From Flavobacterium sp. (lineage in GTDB: Bacteria > Bacteroidota > Bacteroidia > Flavobacteriales > Flavobacteriaceae): 64,000 bases of DNA. Positions 51,491 to 61,131 of this stretch are shown piece by piece. The notes beneath the pieces were generated by a model. It was not told where the DNA came from. It worked only from the letters and a program-made list of their open reading frames with translations, and did not search any database. The stretch covers positions 105,557 through 169,556 of the forward strand of contig NZ_JAIXSL010000010.1 of NCBI RefSeq assembly GCF_027484705.1, read 5' to 3'. Every line of letters starts with the position of its first letter. Positions within the stretch are counted from its first letter, which is position 1. The position numbers were made by a program, and so were the translations under genes.

Positions 51491-52933
51491 TTATTGTATT
51501 GGTAAGCGAACGATTTTCTGATCTTCTAAATATTGTTTCAAGGCTACGAAGGCCGCAATCTCGGCTTCCTCTTCCATTTGCTTTTTGAGCATCGCCGCAT
51601 CGTAATATTTCTTGACGAAATGTGTATCGAAATGCCCCGAACGGAACGCTTCGTGTTCGAACACAAATTTCCCGAATGGCAAGGTCGTTTGTACGCCTTC
51701 AATCTTATAATCATCAATCGCTTTTAGCATCAGTTGCATCGCTTCTTCGCGGGTTTTTCCGTAAGTGATCAGTTTGGACAACATCGGATCGTAATAGATC
51801 GGAATGTCCATACCTTGTTCGAAACCGTTGTCTACACGTACGCCTTCACCGGTGGGCAATTGATACACATCCAAATGTCCGACGCTTGGTAAGAAATCAT
51901 TGAGTGGATCTTCTGCATAAACACGCAATTCGAGCGCATGGCCGTGGATGTGCAAATCTTCTTGTTTCATCGGTAATGCTTCTCCTCGAGCGACTTTAAT
52001 CTGCAATTCGACCAAATCAACGCCAGAAATCAATTCGGTGACCGGATGTTCCACCTGCAAACGTGTATTCATTTCAAGGAAGTAGAAATTGTGTTTGTCG
52101 TCCAATAAAAACTCGACAGTTCCGGCTCCTAAATAATCGCAGGATTTGGCAACCAGTACTGCGGCTTCTCCCATTTTCTTGCGAAGTTCCGGCGATAACA
52201 CTGCTGACGGTGCTTCTTCCACAACCTTTTGATGGCGTCTTTGGATGCTGCATTCGCGTTCGAAGAAATACAGAATATTGCCATGACTATCAGCCATAAC
52301 TTGAATTTCTATATGGCGCGGTGAAGTCACATATTTTTCAATAAAAACGGAACCATCGCCAAAGGCAGCCACGGCTTCACTAATGGCACGGTTCATCTGC
52401 GCTTCGAAATCCGTTTCTTTTTCTACGACGCGCATGCCTTTTCCACCGCCACCAGCCGAAGCTTTAATCAGGATAGGAAATCCTATGGCATTGGCGGTTT
52501 TTTTAGCTTCATCAATATCGATGATCGCATGGTCTACGCCCGGAACCATTGGAATATTGTAATGCATCACGGCTTCTTTTGCAGCAAGTTTACTACCCAT
52601 GACACGGATCGCTTTGGATTTCGGGCCGATGAAAATGATGTTGTTCTTTTCAGCTTCTTCTGCGAATTCGGCATTTTCACTAAGGAATCCGTAACCCGGA
52701 TGAATCGCGTCTACGTTTAGCGCTTTGGCGACTTCTATGATTTTGCTTCCTAGCAAATACGATTGATTTGAAGGCGCTTCTCCGATCCAGACGGCTTCGT
52801 CAGCAAATTTTACGTGTGGTGCATTGCGGTCAACAGTCGAATAAACAGCGACGGTTTTGATGCCCATTTTCTGTGCGGTTTTCATCACCCGTATGGCGAT
52901 TTCCCCGCGATTGGCTACTAATATTTTTTTCAT
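51491..52933 (-). CDS. accC: Biotin carboxylase subunit
   Basis: This 480-residue ATP-grasp enzyme carboxylates biotin on the carrier protein. It has the N-terminal MKKILVANRGEIAIRVMKTAQKMG, ATP-binding loop KASAGGGGKGMRVV, the catalytic region VEHPVTELISGVDLVELQIKVARGEALP and EMNTRLQVEHP, and the C-terminal domain IEGVQTTLPFGKFV. It is flanked by the carrier (6-bp gap) and the carboxyltransferase on the same strand. It is typical in length for AccC; whether it serves acetyl- or propionyl-CoA carboxylase is not resolved. Confidence 0.96.
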   Translation of the reverse strand: MKKILVANRGEIAIRVMKTAQKMGIKTVAVYSTVDRNAPHVKFADEAVWIGEAPSNQSYLLGSKIIEVAKALNVDAIHPGYGFLSENAEFAEEAEKNNIIFIGPKSKAIRVMGSKLAAKEAVMHYNIPMVPGVDHAIIDIDEAKKTANAIGFPILIKASAGGGGKGMRVVEKETDFEAQMNRAISEAVAAFGDGSVFIEKYVTSPRHIEIQVMADSHGNILYFFERECSIQRRHQKVVEEAPSAVLSPELRKKMGEAAVLVAKSCDYLGAGTVEFLLDDKHNFYFLEMNTRLQVEHPVTELISGVDLVELQIKVARGEALPMKQEDLHIHGHALELRVYAEDPLNDFLPSVGHLDVYQLPTGEGVRVDNGFEQGMDIPIYYDPMLSKLITYGKTREEAMQLMLKAIDDYKIEGVQTTLPFGKFVFEHEAFRSGHFDTHFVKKYYDAAMLKKQMEEEAEIAAFVALKQYLEDQKIVRLPIQ

Positions 52934-52939
52934 TTTGGT

Positions 52940-53425
52940 TTACTCGAATTCAATTAATAACTGGTTTTTCTCCACAGCATCGCCCACGGCTACGGCAATC
53001 GATTTGATCACGCCATCGCGCGGCGAAAGGAAACTGTTTTCCATTTTCATCGCACTGAGAATGATCAGGTTGTCATTTTCCTTAACCGTTTGGCCAACCA
53101 CGACGCCAATTTCAATGATGAGTCCGGGCATCGGAGCTTTGATCGCGTTGATGTGTTTAGTCGCACTGATATCAAATCCCATGGCTTGAATCCGTTGGTC
53201 GAGCGCATTGGAAATTACTACCGAATAGGTATTGTTATTGACTTTAACCGAGTATTTTTTTTGGTTGAAATTTGCTTGCAGGATTTCTGCTTTGTGGGGA
53301 AGATTTTGCCTCAGGATATGGAATTTGTTGGCTTCCACGCTTACGGCATCGAGTTGTGACAGGCTGTCTTTGTCGAGATTGAACTCTAAAGACCCGTTCA
53401 CTTTTACTTTATAGTCAGTGGTCAT
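52940..53425 (-). CDS. Biotin carboxyl carrier protein subunit
   Basis: This 161-residue protein has a C-terminal biotinyl domain with APMPGLIIEIGVVVGQTVKENDNLIILSAMKMENSF, where Lys127 in the AMKM motif is the biotin attachment site. The N-terminal half is a short, basic/aliphatic region of unknown structure typical of Bacteroidota acyl-CoA carboxylase carriers. It is the first gene of the three-gene carboxylase operon. The spacing and order (carrier, biotin carboxylase, carboxyltransferase) is characteristic of this group. I found no clear TAnnTTTG box upstream. Confidence 0.94.
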   Translation of the reverse strand: MTTDYKVKVNGSLEFNLDKDSLSQLDAVSVEANKFHILRQNLPHKAEILQANFNQKKYSVKVNNNTYSVVISNALDQRIQAMGFDISATKHINAIKAPMPGLIIEIGVVVGQTVKENDNLIILSAMKMENSFLSPRDGVIKSIAVAVGDAVEKNQLLIEFE

Positions 53426-53524
53426 AGATTGGATTTTAATGAATGTAAATTTAGATATAATTTTATTTTGATTCGCGTTAAAAAATCATATAAATGCAAA
53501 ATAAATATACATAAATTGTAAAAT

Positions 53525-55711
53525 CTACAAACTTAACAGGCCAAAATTGTGTAAAGTCGTCATCGGTTTGGAAAACCAGAAAAGTTCGAAATCCTCAAGT
53601 TCGTTTTCAAAATCTTTTTTAATTTCCTGTAAAGTGAGCAGCTTCAAATTGAAAATGGAAATTTTTTCCAACATCGCCATCAGCCACTCGCCTTCGGTTT
53701 TATTGGTTTGAATCGTGAAGCTTTCTTTCTTATCGTGAAAAGTCAGCGCCATCATGTCCCACGCATTTCCTTTTTTGGTTTTAGTGAAAAGTTCGACCCC
53801 AGGTTTTCCGCCAAGCCAAACGATTTTTGACGTTGGTTTTAACTGAAAATCCTGCTCATCGACTAAGGCGTTTCCAATAAAATCGTACGGAATCCTGGTC
53901 TTTGGAATTTTAAACTCGAACCAATCCTGCAGCGGAAAATCGAAACAGATGCCGTGCATGAAATTGAATAAGGATTTTTTCAAACCGAAACTGAACTGGT
54001 CATGGTCGATTCCGGTTTGATCTTCATAAAACAAATCATTATTGGCAAACGAACCGATGGTTTCAGAGGTTTTAGTCACACCAAATTTTTCGGGATACAA
54101 CCCAACCGGGCTGTGAGCCGTCATCGCAAACTGATGCCAAAATCCCGATTGCAAAACGCCGGCTTCAAACAACTGACGCACCATTTCGAGGCTATCGATG
54201 GTTTCCTGAACGGTTTGTGTTGGATAACCGTACATTAAATACGCGTGAACCATGATTCCGGCTTCGGTAAAATTGCGCGTCACTTTGGCGACTTGTTCAA
54301 CCGTAACGCCTTTATCAATCAATTTTAATAAGCGATCCGATGCCACTTCCAATCCGCCGGAAACAGCAATACAACCTGAAGCTTTCAATAACAAACACAA
54401 ATCGCGGGTGAAACTTTTCTCAAAACGGATGTTCGTCCACCAAGTCACAACGATTTTTCTTCTCAGGATTTCGAGCGCCACTTCACGCATCAATGCCGGC
54501 GGTGCCGCTTCATCGACAAAATGAAAACCGCTTTCGCCTGTTTGCGCCATGAGTTCCTCAATTCTGTCAACAATAAGCTTTGCAGCAACCGGTTCGTAGA
54601 TTTTGATGTAATCGAGCGAAATGTCACAAAAAGTGCATTTTCCCCAATAACAACCGTGCGCCATCGTGAGTTTGTTCCAGCGGCCGTCGCTCCACATTTT
54701 GTGCATCGGGTTAACAATCTCGATTACGGAAATATAGCGGTCTAACGGTAAACCTGAATAATCGGGCGTTCCGACTTCACTTTGTTTGTAGTCCGATCGA
54801 ATGGAATTGTTTTTATAAACGACTTTTGCGTTTTCAAGCAGAAAGGTGCGTTTGTATTCTACGTTGGTTTTCAATTCACAATAGTCAATCAGCAATTCGA
54901 CAGGAAGTTCGCCATCATCGAGCGTGATAAAGTCGAAAAACTCAAACACGCGTGCCTCGGAAAGCGAACGCAATTCGGTGTTGGGAAAACCGCCGCCCAT
55001 AGCGATTTTAATTTGCGGATGATGTTGCTTTACCCACTGTGCACAACGGAAAGCTGCATACAAATTGCCCGGAAAAGGAACGGAAATCAAGAATAAATTG
55101 GGTTCGATGGTCTCGAATTTTTCTTTTAATATCGAGCATAAAACGCCGTCAATATATGTCGGTTTGCTGTGTAATGTCTCGTATAATTCATCAAAAGAAT
55201 TGGCACTTCTGCCCAAGCGTTCGGCATAACGGCTGAAACCGAAATTTTCATCGACGCATTCGACTATAAAATCTGAAATATCTTCAAGGTATAGTGTCGC
55301 AAGGTGTTTGGCTTTGTCTTGTGTTCCCATGTTGCCGAAAGCCCAGTCGAGTTCTTCCAAAGTTGCAAAACGTGAGGCTTCCGGTAAAAAATCTTCCTGA
55401 CAGATTTGTAAAGCCAACGTTGGATTTTTGCCCTGAAGAAAAGCAATTACTGCATCAATGGTTTTGATGTATTCGTGTTGCAGTGCGAGAATCCTATTGG
55501 AATTATCTGAAATTGGTTTTTCTGGAAAGGATGAAAAAAGCGCCGTCAATCCGTCTTTGGAGAACAACTTCAGAATAACTTCAATGCCCAAATCAGCCTG
55601 CTCCGAATCGATGCTTTTGGTATTCAGAAACCCTTTGATGTAGGCTGTTGCCGGATACGGAGTATTCAGTTGGGTGAAAGGCGGCGTAACGAGGAAGGCT
55701 TTGGTTTTCAA
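53525..55711 (-). CDS. Radical SAM protein with B12-binding-like N-terminal domain
   Basis: A TTG start at 55711 gives (M)KTKAFLVTPPFTQLNTPYPATAYIKGFL, the usual opening of this family, about 728 residues; an upstream TTG at 55732 adds 7 residues. The N-terminal half resembles a cobalamin-binding fold (LISVPFPGNLYAAFRCAQW, IAMGGGFPNTELR). The radical SAM core has HGCYWGKCTFCDISLDY, i.e. CxxxCxxC for the 4Fe-4S cluster, and FHFVDEAAPPALMREVA and YGYPTQTVQETIDSLEMVR. The reaction is unknown; relatives include B12-dependent methyltransferases and lipid or natural-product enzymes. It stands alone between the carboxylase operon and a T9SS gene. Confidence 0.92.
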   Translation of the reverse strand: MKTKAFLVTPPFTQLNTPYPATAYIKGFLNTKSIDSEQADLGIEVILKLFSKDGLTALFSSFPEKPISDNSNRILALQHEYIKTIDAVIAFLQGKNPTLALQICQEDFLPEASRFATLEELDWAFGNMGTQDKAKHLATLYLEDISDFIVECVDENFGFSRYAERLGRSANSFDELYETLHSKPTYIDGVLCSILKEKFETIEPNLFLISVPFPGNLYAAFRCAQWVKQHHPQIKIAMGGGFPNTELRSLSEARVFEFFDFITLDDGELPVELLIDYCELKTNVEYKRTFLLENAKVVYKNNSIRSDYKQSEVGTPDYSGLPLDRYISVIEIVNPMHKMWSDGRWNKLTMAHGCYWGKCTFCDISLDYIKIYEPVAAKLIVDRIEELMAQTGESGFHFVDEAAPPALMREVALEILRRKIVVTWWTNIRFEKSFTRDLCLLLKASGCIAVSGGLEVASDRLLKLIDKGVTVEQVAKVTRNFTEAGIMVHAYLMYGYPTQTVQETIDSLEMVRQLFEAGVLQSGFWHQFAMTAHSPVGLYPEKFGVTKTSETIGSFANNDLFYEDQTGIDHDQFSFGLKKSLFNFMHGICFDFPLQDWFEFKIPKTRIPYDFIGNALVDEQDFQLKPTSKIVWLGGKPGVELFTKTKKGNAWDMMALTFHDKKESFTIQTNKTEGEWLMAMLEKISIFNLKLLTLQEIKKDFENELEDFELFWFSKPMTTLHNFGLLSL

Positions 55712-55824
55712 AACGCAAAATGATTTGTGCAAAATAACGGTAAATAAATGATTTCAAGAATCGTATTGAAGATTTTTAAAGCAAAAAATATAGGCTCCAA
55801 ACTTTTTATTAAGCAAATTTTAAC

Positions 55825-55832
55825 TATGTTTG
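55825..55832 (+). promoter_or_regulatory. -7 promoter element of the 1201-residue T9SS protein gene
   Basis: TATGTTTG fits TAnnTTTG, 19 bases before the ATG at 55852. No clear -33 TTG at the expected spacing. Confidence 0.5.
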
Positions 55833-55851
55833 AAGCCCTTAAACGCCAGTC

Positions 55852-58800
55852 ATGAGAATAATCGCGATTTTATTGTTTTGCTTTGGAGCTATCATGGCTA
55901 CTGCCCAGAATAATATTATTAAAGACAACCACAAGATAAAATTTGAAGACCAATACGGGCGGTTGATTACCGACCCTGTCAAACGCCTTGTTTATATTGA
56001 AAAAAAGCAGCGCCAGAACGATTCTATCGTCAAACTATTAAGTCGATCTTCGCTGGCTCAGGTCATGGTACCCTTGTGCAGCAACGGGAGTTTTGAAGAA
56101 TTTGAAACCATCGGCGCTTCTAATGTATTGAAAAACTTTGCTTACACCATTGGTAGTCCGGACAATCCGACGCAATGCAAATCAATTTTTTCTTCGGGAA
56201 ACTTAGGAATCAAACAATATGATCCGGCCGATACAAATCTGATGGCCTCGACCGTTCCAGCCAATTTCCTTGATCCATACATGGGTAACATCAATGCTTT
56301 TGATCAGTTTTGTCTGAAAATAAATTATGCCGAAAGTTCTTCAACACTTGGGTTAATTCAGGGCAAACGATTTAAGACAGACAACGAAACGCGCTTAAAA
56401 TTCAATTATAAAGCAGTGTTGCAGGCCATTTATGATCACGATCATGATAATGAACAGCCCTATTTTAAGGCACGCGTGGTCAATAGTAGCGGAGCTGTCG
56501 TCAGCGAGCTATGTGTTACTGGCGATGCGCAGAATTGCATATTCAAACAGGCACCGTTCATGTCCAGCGGAAGTGTCATTTTATATACCCCGAATTGGCA
56601 ATCGGGAATATTAGACATTTCGAGTATCCCGAATAATGAAGAATTTACGGTGGAATTCATTACAGCCCGATGCGGCCTCGGAGGACACTTCGGTTATGGC
56701 TACGTGGATGACATCTGTCTTTTACATTCGAATGAGAACGTGCAGGGAAGTATTGATCTTGATCCGTTGTATAAAAACTGCCCGACTTTCCCGTTTCAGA
56801 TCTGCGGCGATTTTACGATTCCCAACTCAGGGGGAATTTCCGCTACGATCACTTCTGTCGTATTGGAAGTGCGTGATGCCGCCAACACGGTAGTCTACAC
56901 CTCAAGCACCCCGACCTTAGATATGGTCAATAAAAGATTCTGTTATGACATCCAAGCAACCAATTTGCCTAATGCTACAGCCGCGGATTATAATGCTTCA
57001 GTCACTATTAATTATGGTTTGGCTCAGACCAATTGCGCTGGAACTAATTTTAGCACGGCGAGTTGTAGTGATGCCAATCCGGGCTCGGACATTTCATTCC
57101 TGAACTGTGTGAATTGCGATCTCGATATTCACACTGCCAAGCTAACACTTTGCGATCCGGACCATAATGGAAAAGAATTTTTTAATCTGACGAGTGCGGA
57201 ACCCTTGATCATCGCCAATACGACCGGCTTGACTTTTAGTTATTTCGCTGCATTAACAGATGCCACAGCCAACACCAATCCGATAACGGCCTTTACAAAC
57301 TACGAAAGCAGTAGTAAACCCGTTTTTGTTAGAATTCAAAAAGATGCAGCCTGTTTTAAAATTATCGCCATCAGCCTGATTGTAAAAAACCCTTCGGCTT
57401 CCATTACCGGAATTTTGAATGTCTGCAGTGGTAGTACGACCTTGACAGCCTCACCGGGAACAGCCTATTTGTGGATGAACGGACTGACCACGCCAAGCAT
57501 TGTTGCCAGCGCTGTCGGAACCTATAGCGTAACGGTAACCGATTCTTTTGGGTGTCAAGCTGCAGGAACCGTAAACATACTCAACAGTCTTGTCGCTGTT
57601 CAGCCAACCATTGCGGTCTTGCAGCCTACATGTTTCTCCAACACAGGAACCATTAGCATCACCTCGCCTGCCTCACAGTATAGTTATGATAATGGTATGA
57701 CGTGGAGTACCGATGCATCGAGAAGCAATTTGCCGATTGGGATTTATAATATCAAAGTCAAAACCGTAGCCGGGTGTACTTCTTATAGTACCGAAATAAA
57801 TTTGGTTCCTTTTTTATTGTCCTTTCCGGATTTTTCAGCAGTGCAACCCACTTTTTGCGGCGATTTAGGTAGCCTCACCATAACAACTGCCAGCGATGCA
57901 TACAGTTTTGATGATGGCCTGACCTGGACCTCCAACAATACGCAATCCAATTTGCCATCGGGCACCTACCTCCTCAGGGTAAAGGATGCGTTTGGCTGTA
58001 TTTCGAGTTCCAATAGCGCTGTTTTAAACGGTGAATTTCTCGATGATCCGCTTTATACTATCGAGAACCCGTACTGTGGTAATCCCGGAAGCATTACCAT
58101 CACTACACCGGCCGCGCAGTATAGTTTTGATGGTGGAACCACGTGGCAGACTTCGAACGTCGGAACCAATTTAACCAGTGGCAATACCCTCATTAAAATC
58201 AAAAATGCTCAGGGTTGTACCTCTTCAAACGTGTATGTTTATCTGAGCAATTTCGAAAGCTCTTATCCTCAATACATACTCAATGATGCCGGGTGCGGGG
58301 TTTATGCGAGCATCACCATAACAACTCCTGGTGATGCCTATAGTTTTGATGATGGCCTGACCTGGACAACCGACCCTACGAAACCAAATTTATCTACAGG
58401 AAGTACTTACCGTTTAAAAGTCCGTAAAGGGGCAACCTGTAAAACCTATACAGCCTATGTTACTGTTTACAGCAGTTATTATCCGATTCCAACACCTAAT
58501 GATTTTGAAGTGATTCTTTGTGATGATTTGAATGATGGCTCTGAAAATGTTGACTTGACGGTATACAACACGAATCTGATTGCCAATGCTGCTAATTATA
58601 CATTCCAGTACTTTAAAACCCGGATTGCTGCTGAGAATGCTGATGGATCGCAGCAGATTACAAACCAATATTCCTGCAATCTGAGCAATAGCAACAACAC
58701 CGTATATGTCAGAGTGATTTCAGACCACAATTGTTATGCAGTGGTCGGACTTCAATTCACTTTCCTCGATGCACCGCGAATTACCATGCTCGATCGCTAT

Positions 58801-59457
58801 CCGTTATGCCAATTCAAAAGTGTTTTGATTGATGCCAGTCCGGGTTACGACAGCTATTTATGGTCGACCACTGAAACCACTCAGAAAATCACCGTCATAC
58901 AACCAGATCAATACTGGGTGACTGTTACAGAAAACCACGGTACACTGATTTGCAATACGCGCAAGACTTTCGAAGTTTTCTTATCCAATCCGGCTTACAT
59001 CGTGCGGATTGATACTTTCGACTGGTCGGTTGACGAGAACAGCATCATGATAACCGCGAGCGGGTATGGAAACTATGAATATTCAATTGATGGGGAAAAC
59101 TATCAGGATGAAAATGTTTTCTCAAACCTAAAACACGGGGAATACAAAGTATATGTCCGCGACAAAAATGGTTGCGGCATGGTAGACCAAGACGTTTTTC
59201 TATTGATGTATCCGAATTTTTTCACGCCTAATGAAGATGGTTATAACGATACCTGGAAGATCAAACTTTCTGAAAACGAACCGGGGCTCACCATCAGAAT
59301 ATTCGACCGCAACGGAAAGTTTTTGAAAGAACTCGGCAACAGCAAAGGTTGGGATGGAACGATCAACGACAAACCACTGCCGGCTTCTGATTATTGGTTT
59401 CTAGTAACCCGCGGTGACGGAAAAGAATTCCGAGGCCATTTCAGCCTCAAGCGATAA
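55852..59457 (+). CDS. T9SS type B surface protein with internal repeats
   Basis: This 1201-residue secreted protein has a signal peptide (MRIIAILLFCFGAIMATAQ). The N-terminal half (about 60-310) looks like a carbohydrate/jelly-roll-type domain (PLCSNGSFEEFETIGASNVL, GYVDDICLLHSNE). After a Cys-rich linker and CDPDHNGKEFF module, an Ig-like module (ATCGYLWMNGL-like) is followed by four tandem repeats of about 74 residues at about 583-882 (SITITTPAAQYSFDGGTTW pattern), CDDLNDGSE modules, and a type B sorting domain from about 1122 (FFTPNEDGYNDTW, IFDRNGKFL, GHFSLKR). It is probably surface-bound; the ligand is unknown. bshC follows. Confidence 0.92.
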   Translation: MRIIAILLFCFGAIMATAQNNIIKDNHKIKFEDQYGRLITDPVKRLVYIEKKQRQNDSIVKLLSRSSLAQVMVPLCSNGSFEEFETIGASNVLKNFAYTIGSPDNPTQCKSIFSSGNLGIKQYDPADTNLMASTVPANFLDPYMGNINAFDQFCLKINYAESSSTLGLIQGKRFKTDNETRLKFNYKAVLQAIYDHDHDNEQPYFKARVVNSSGAVVSELCVTGDAQNCIFKQAPFMSSGSVILYTPNWQSGILDISSIPNNEEFTVEFITARCGLGGHFGYGYVDDICLLHSNENVQGSIDLDPLYKNCPTFPFQICGDFTIPNSGGISATITSVVLEVRDAANTVVYTSSTPTLDMVNKRFCYDIQATNLPNATAADYNASVTINYGLAQTNCAGTNFSTASCSDANPGSDISFLNCVNCDLDIHTAKLTLCDPDHNGKEFFNLTSAEPLIIANTTGLTFSYFAALTDATANTNPITAFTNYESSSKPVFVRIQKDAACFKIIAISLIVKNPSASITGILNVCSGSTTLTASPGTAYLWMNGLTTPSIVASAVGTYSVTVTDSFGCQAAGTVNILNSLVAVQPTIAVLQPTCFSNTGTISITSPASQYSYDNGMTWSTDASRSNLPIGIYNIKVKTVAGCTSYSTEINLVPFLLSFPDFSAVQPTFCGDLGSLTITTASDAYSFDDGLTWTSNNTQSNLPSGTYLLRVKDAFGCISSSNSAVLNGEFLDDPLYTIENPYCGNPGSITITTPAAQYSFDGGTTWQTSNVGTNLTSGNTLIKIKNAQGCTSSNVYVYLSNFESSYPQYILNDAGCGVYASITITTPGDAYSFDDGLTWTTDPTKPNLSTGSTYRLKVRKGATCKTYTAYVTVYSSYYPIPTPNDFEVILCDDLNDGSENVDLTVYNTNLIANAANYTFQYFKTRIAAENADGSQQITNQYSCNLSNSNNTVYVRVISDHNCYAVVGLQFTFLDAPRITMLDRYPLCQFKSVLIDASPGYDSYLWSTTETTQKITVIQPDQYWVTVTENHGTLICNTRKTFEVFLSNPAYIVRIDTFDWSVDENSIMITASGYGNYEYSIDGENYQDENVFSNLKHGEYKVYVRDKNGCGMVDQDVFLLMYPNFFTPNEDGYNDTWKIKLSENEPGLTIRIFDRNGKFLKELGNSKGWDGTINDKPLPASDYWFLVTRGDGKEFRGHFSLKR

Positions 59458-59532
59458 TTGCTTTTCCCAACCGAATGTTAAAGCCAAAAAGTGTATTTTT
59501 ACTTTTTGTTACTTTTACCAAAAAATTCGACT

Positions 59533-61122
59533 ATGCCCACCGATTGTATCAGCTACCAGGATTCCGGTTATTTTATTCCCTTGATGAATGATTATTTAAA
59601 TCAAAAACCGGAGCTGAAGACGCTATACCATCGGTTTCCCACACTTGAGAATTTTGAAAAGCAGTTTCAGGAAAAGCAATCCCAATTTACGCAGGAACAT
59701 CGGTCAGTACTGGTCGCGGCTTTAAAAAAACAATACGCGAACATAGAAACCAGTAAACGTACAGCTCAAAATATTGACGCTTTATTGCAACCTGATACGT
59801 TTACGGTAACCACCGGGCATCAATTGAATTTGTTTACAGGGCCGTTGTATTTTTTATACAAAATCATTTCGACCATCAACCTTACCAACGAATTAAAAGC
59901 AAAATATCCCAACCAGCATTTTGTGCCGGTCTATTGGATGGCTACCGAAGACCATGATTTTGACGAAATCAATTACTTTACTTTTAAAGGAAAAAAAATA
60001 CGTTGGAATGTCAGTAGCTCCGGTCCGGTCGGCAGGCATTCCACGCAAGGACTGGATCAGGTCTTTAAGGTTTTTGAAAAAGAAATCGGAAACAGCACCA
60101 ACGCACAATTCATTAAAAACCTTTTCGAATCGGCTTACCTAAAGCATAACACCTTAACGGAAGCCACTCGTTATCTGGCGAATGTCCTTTTTGGTGCATC
60201 CGGTTTGGTGATTCTTGATGCTGATGATGCGGCTTTGAAAAGAGCATTTATACCGTTTGTGAAGCAAGAATTATTGCAACAGACTTCGCATCGTGAGGTT
60301 CTGACCACGATTGAAAAGTTGAAAAATTACAGCATACAAGTCAATCCGCGCGATATCAACCTTTTTTATATTGAAGACAACCTGCGCGAACGCATCATTT
60401 TGGAAAATGGAAAATATAAAGTCAATGCGACTTCGCTTGAATTTTCGGAAGCTGAGATTATCGAAATTTTAGAACAGCACCCTGAAAAATTCAGCCCGAA
60501 CGTGATGCTTCGCCCTTTATATCAGGAAGTTATTTTGCCTAATCTGTGTTATATTGGTGGCGGCGGCGAATTGGCGTACTGGCTCGAATTGAAATCGTTT
60601 TTTGAAGCTGTCGCGGTACCTTTTCCTATACTTTTACTGCGAAATTCTGCCTTGCTCGCTACACAAAAACAGGCGGAGAAAGCGGATAAATTAGGATTAA
60701 CCTGGAAAGATTTGTTTTCAAAACAGGCAGATTTAACCAATCGCAGGGCGGCTTTACTTTCAGAGTTTCCGATCGATCTGTCGATTCAGAAAGACCATCT
60801 GAAGAACCAATTTCATTACCTGCATATATTGGCCAACCAAACCGACAAATCCTTTTCCGGCGCGGTAAAAGCTCAAGAAGCCAAACAAATCAAGGGCTTG
60901 GAGCATTTAGAAAAAAGGTTGCTCAAAGCCCAAAAAAGAAAATACGAACACGAACTAGAACGCATCCTAGATTTGCAGCATTCACTATTTCCGAATGGTG
61001 GTTTGCAGGAACGCCAGGCTAATTTTTCTGAATTCTATATTGAAAACGGCGATGCTTTGTTGAAAAAAATGTTTTCAGAACTCAAACCACTTGAGCATGA
61101 ATTTACTATTTTGGTCTTTTAA
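59533..61122 (+). CDS. bshC: Bacillithiol biosynthesis cysteine-adding enzyme
   Basis: The ATG at 59533 (529 residues, start MPTDCISYQDSGYFIP) is preferred; the longer ORF from 59491 adds 14 residues of poor quality. BshC joins cysteine to glucosaminyl-malate in the last step of bacillithiol synthesis. Seen: VTTGHQLNLFTGPLYFLYKIISTI, WMATEDHDFDEINYFTFKGK, NVMLRPLYQEVILPNLCYIGGGGELAYW, and a C-terminal helical coiled coil (LEKRLLKAQKRKYEHELERIL). bshA and bshB are not adjacent. It follows the T9SS gene by 75 bases, and the SusE/SusF-like gene begins 9 bases after its stop. Confidence 0.95.
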   Translation: MPTDCISYQDSGYFIPLMNDYLNQKPELKTLYHRFPTLENFEKQFQEKQSQFTQEHRSVLVAALKKQYANIETSKRTAQNIDALLQPDTFTVTTGHQLNLFTGPLYFLYKIISTINLTNELKAKYPNQHFVPVYWMATEDHDFDEINYFTFKGKKIRWNVSSSGPVGRHSTQGLDQVFKVFEKEIGNSTNAQFIKNLFESAYLKHNTLTEATRYLANVLFGASGLVILDADDAALKRAFIPFVKQELLQQTSHREVLTTIEKLKNYSIQVNPRDINLFYIEDNLRERIILENGKYKVNATSLEFSEAEIIEILEQHPEKFSPNVMLRPLYQEVILPNLCYIGGGGELAYWLELKSFFEAVAVPFPILLLRNSALLATQKQAEKADKLGLTWKDLFSKQADLTNRRAALLSEFPIDLSIQKDHLKNQFHYLHILANQTDKSFSGAVKAQEAKQIKGLEHLEKRLLKAQKRKYEHELERILDLQHSLFPNGGLQERQANFSEFYIENGDALLKKMFSELKPLEHEFTILVF

Positions 61123-61131
61123 TTAAAATGG

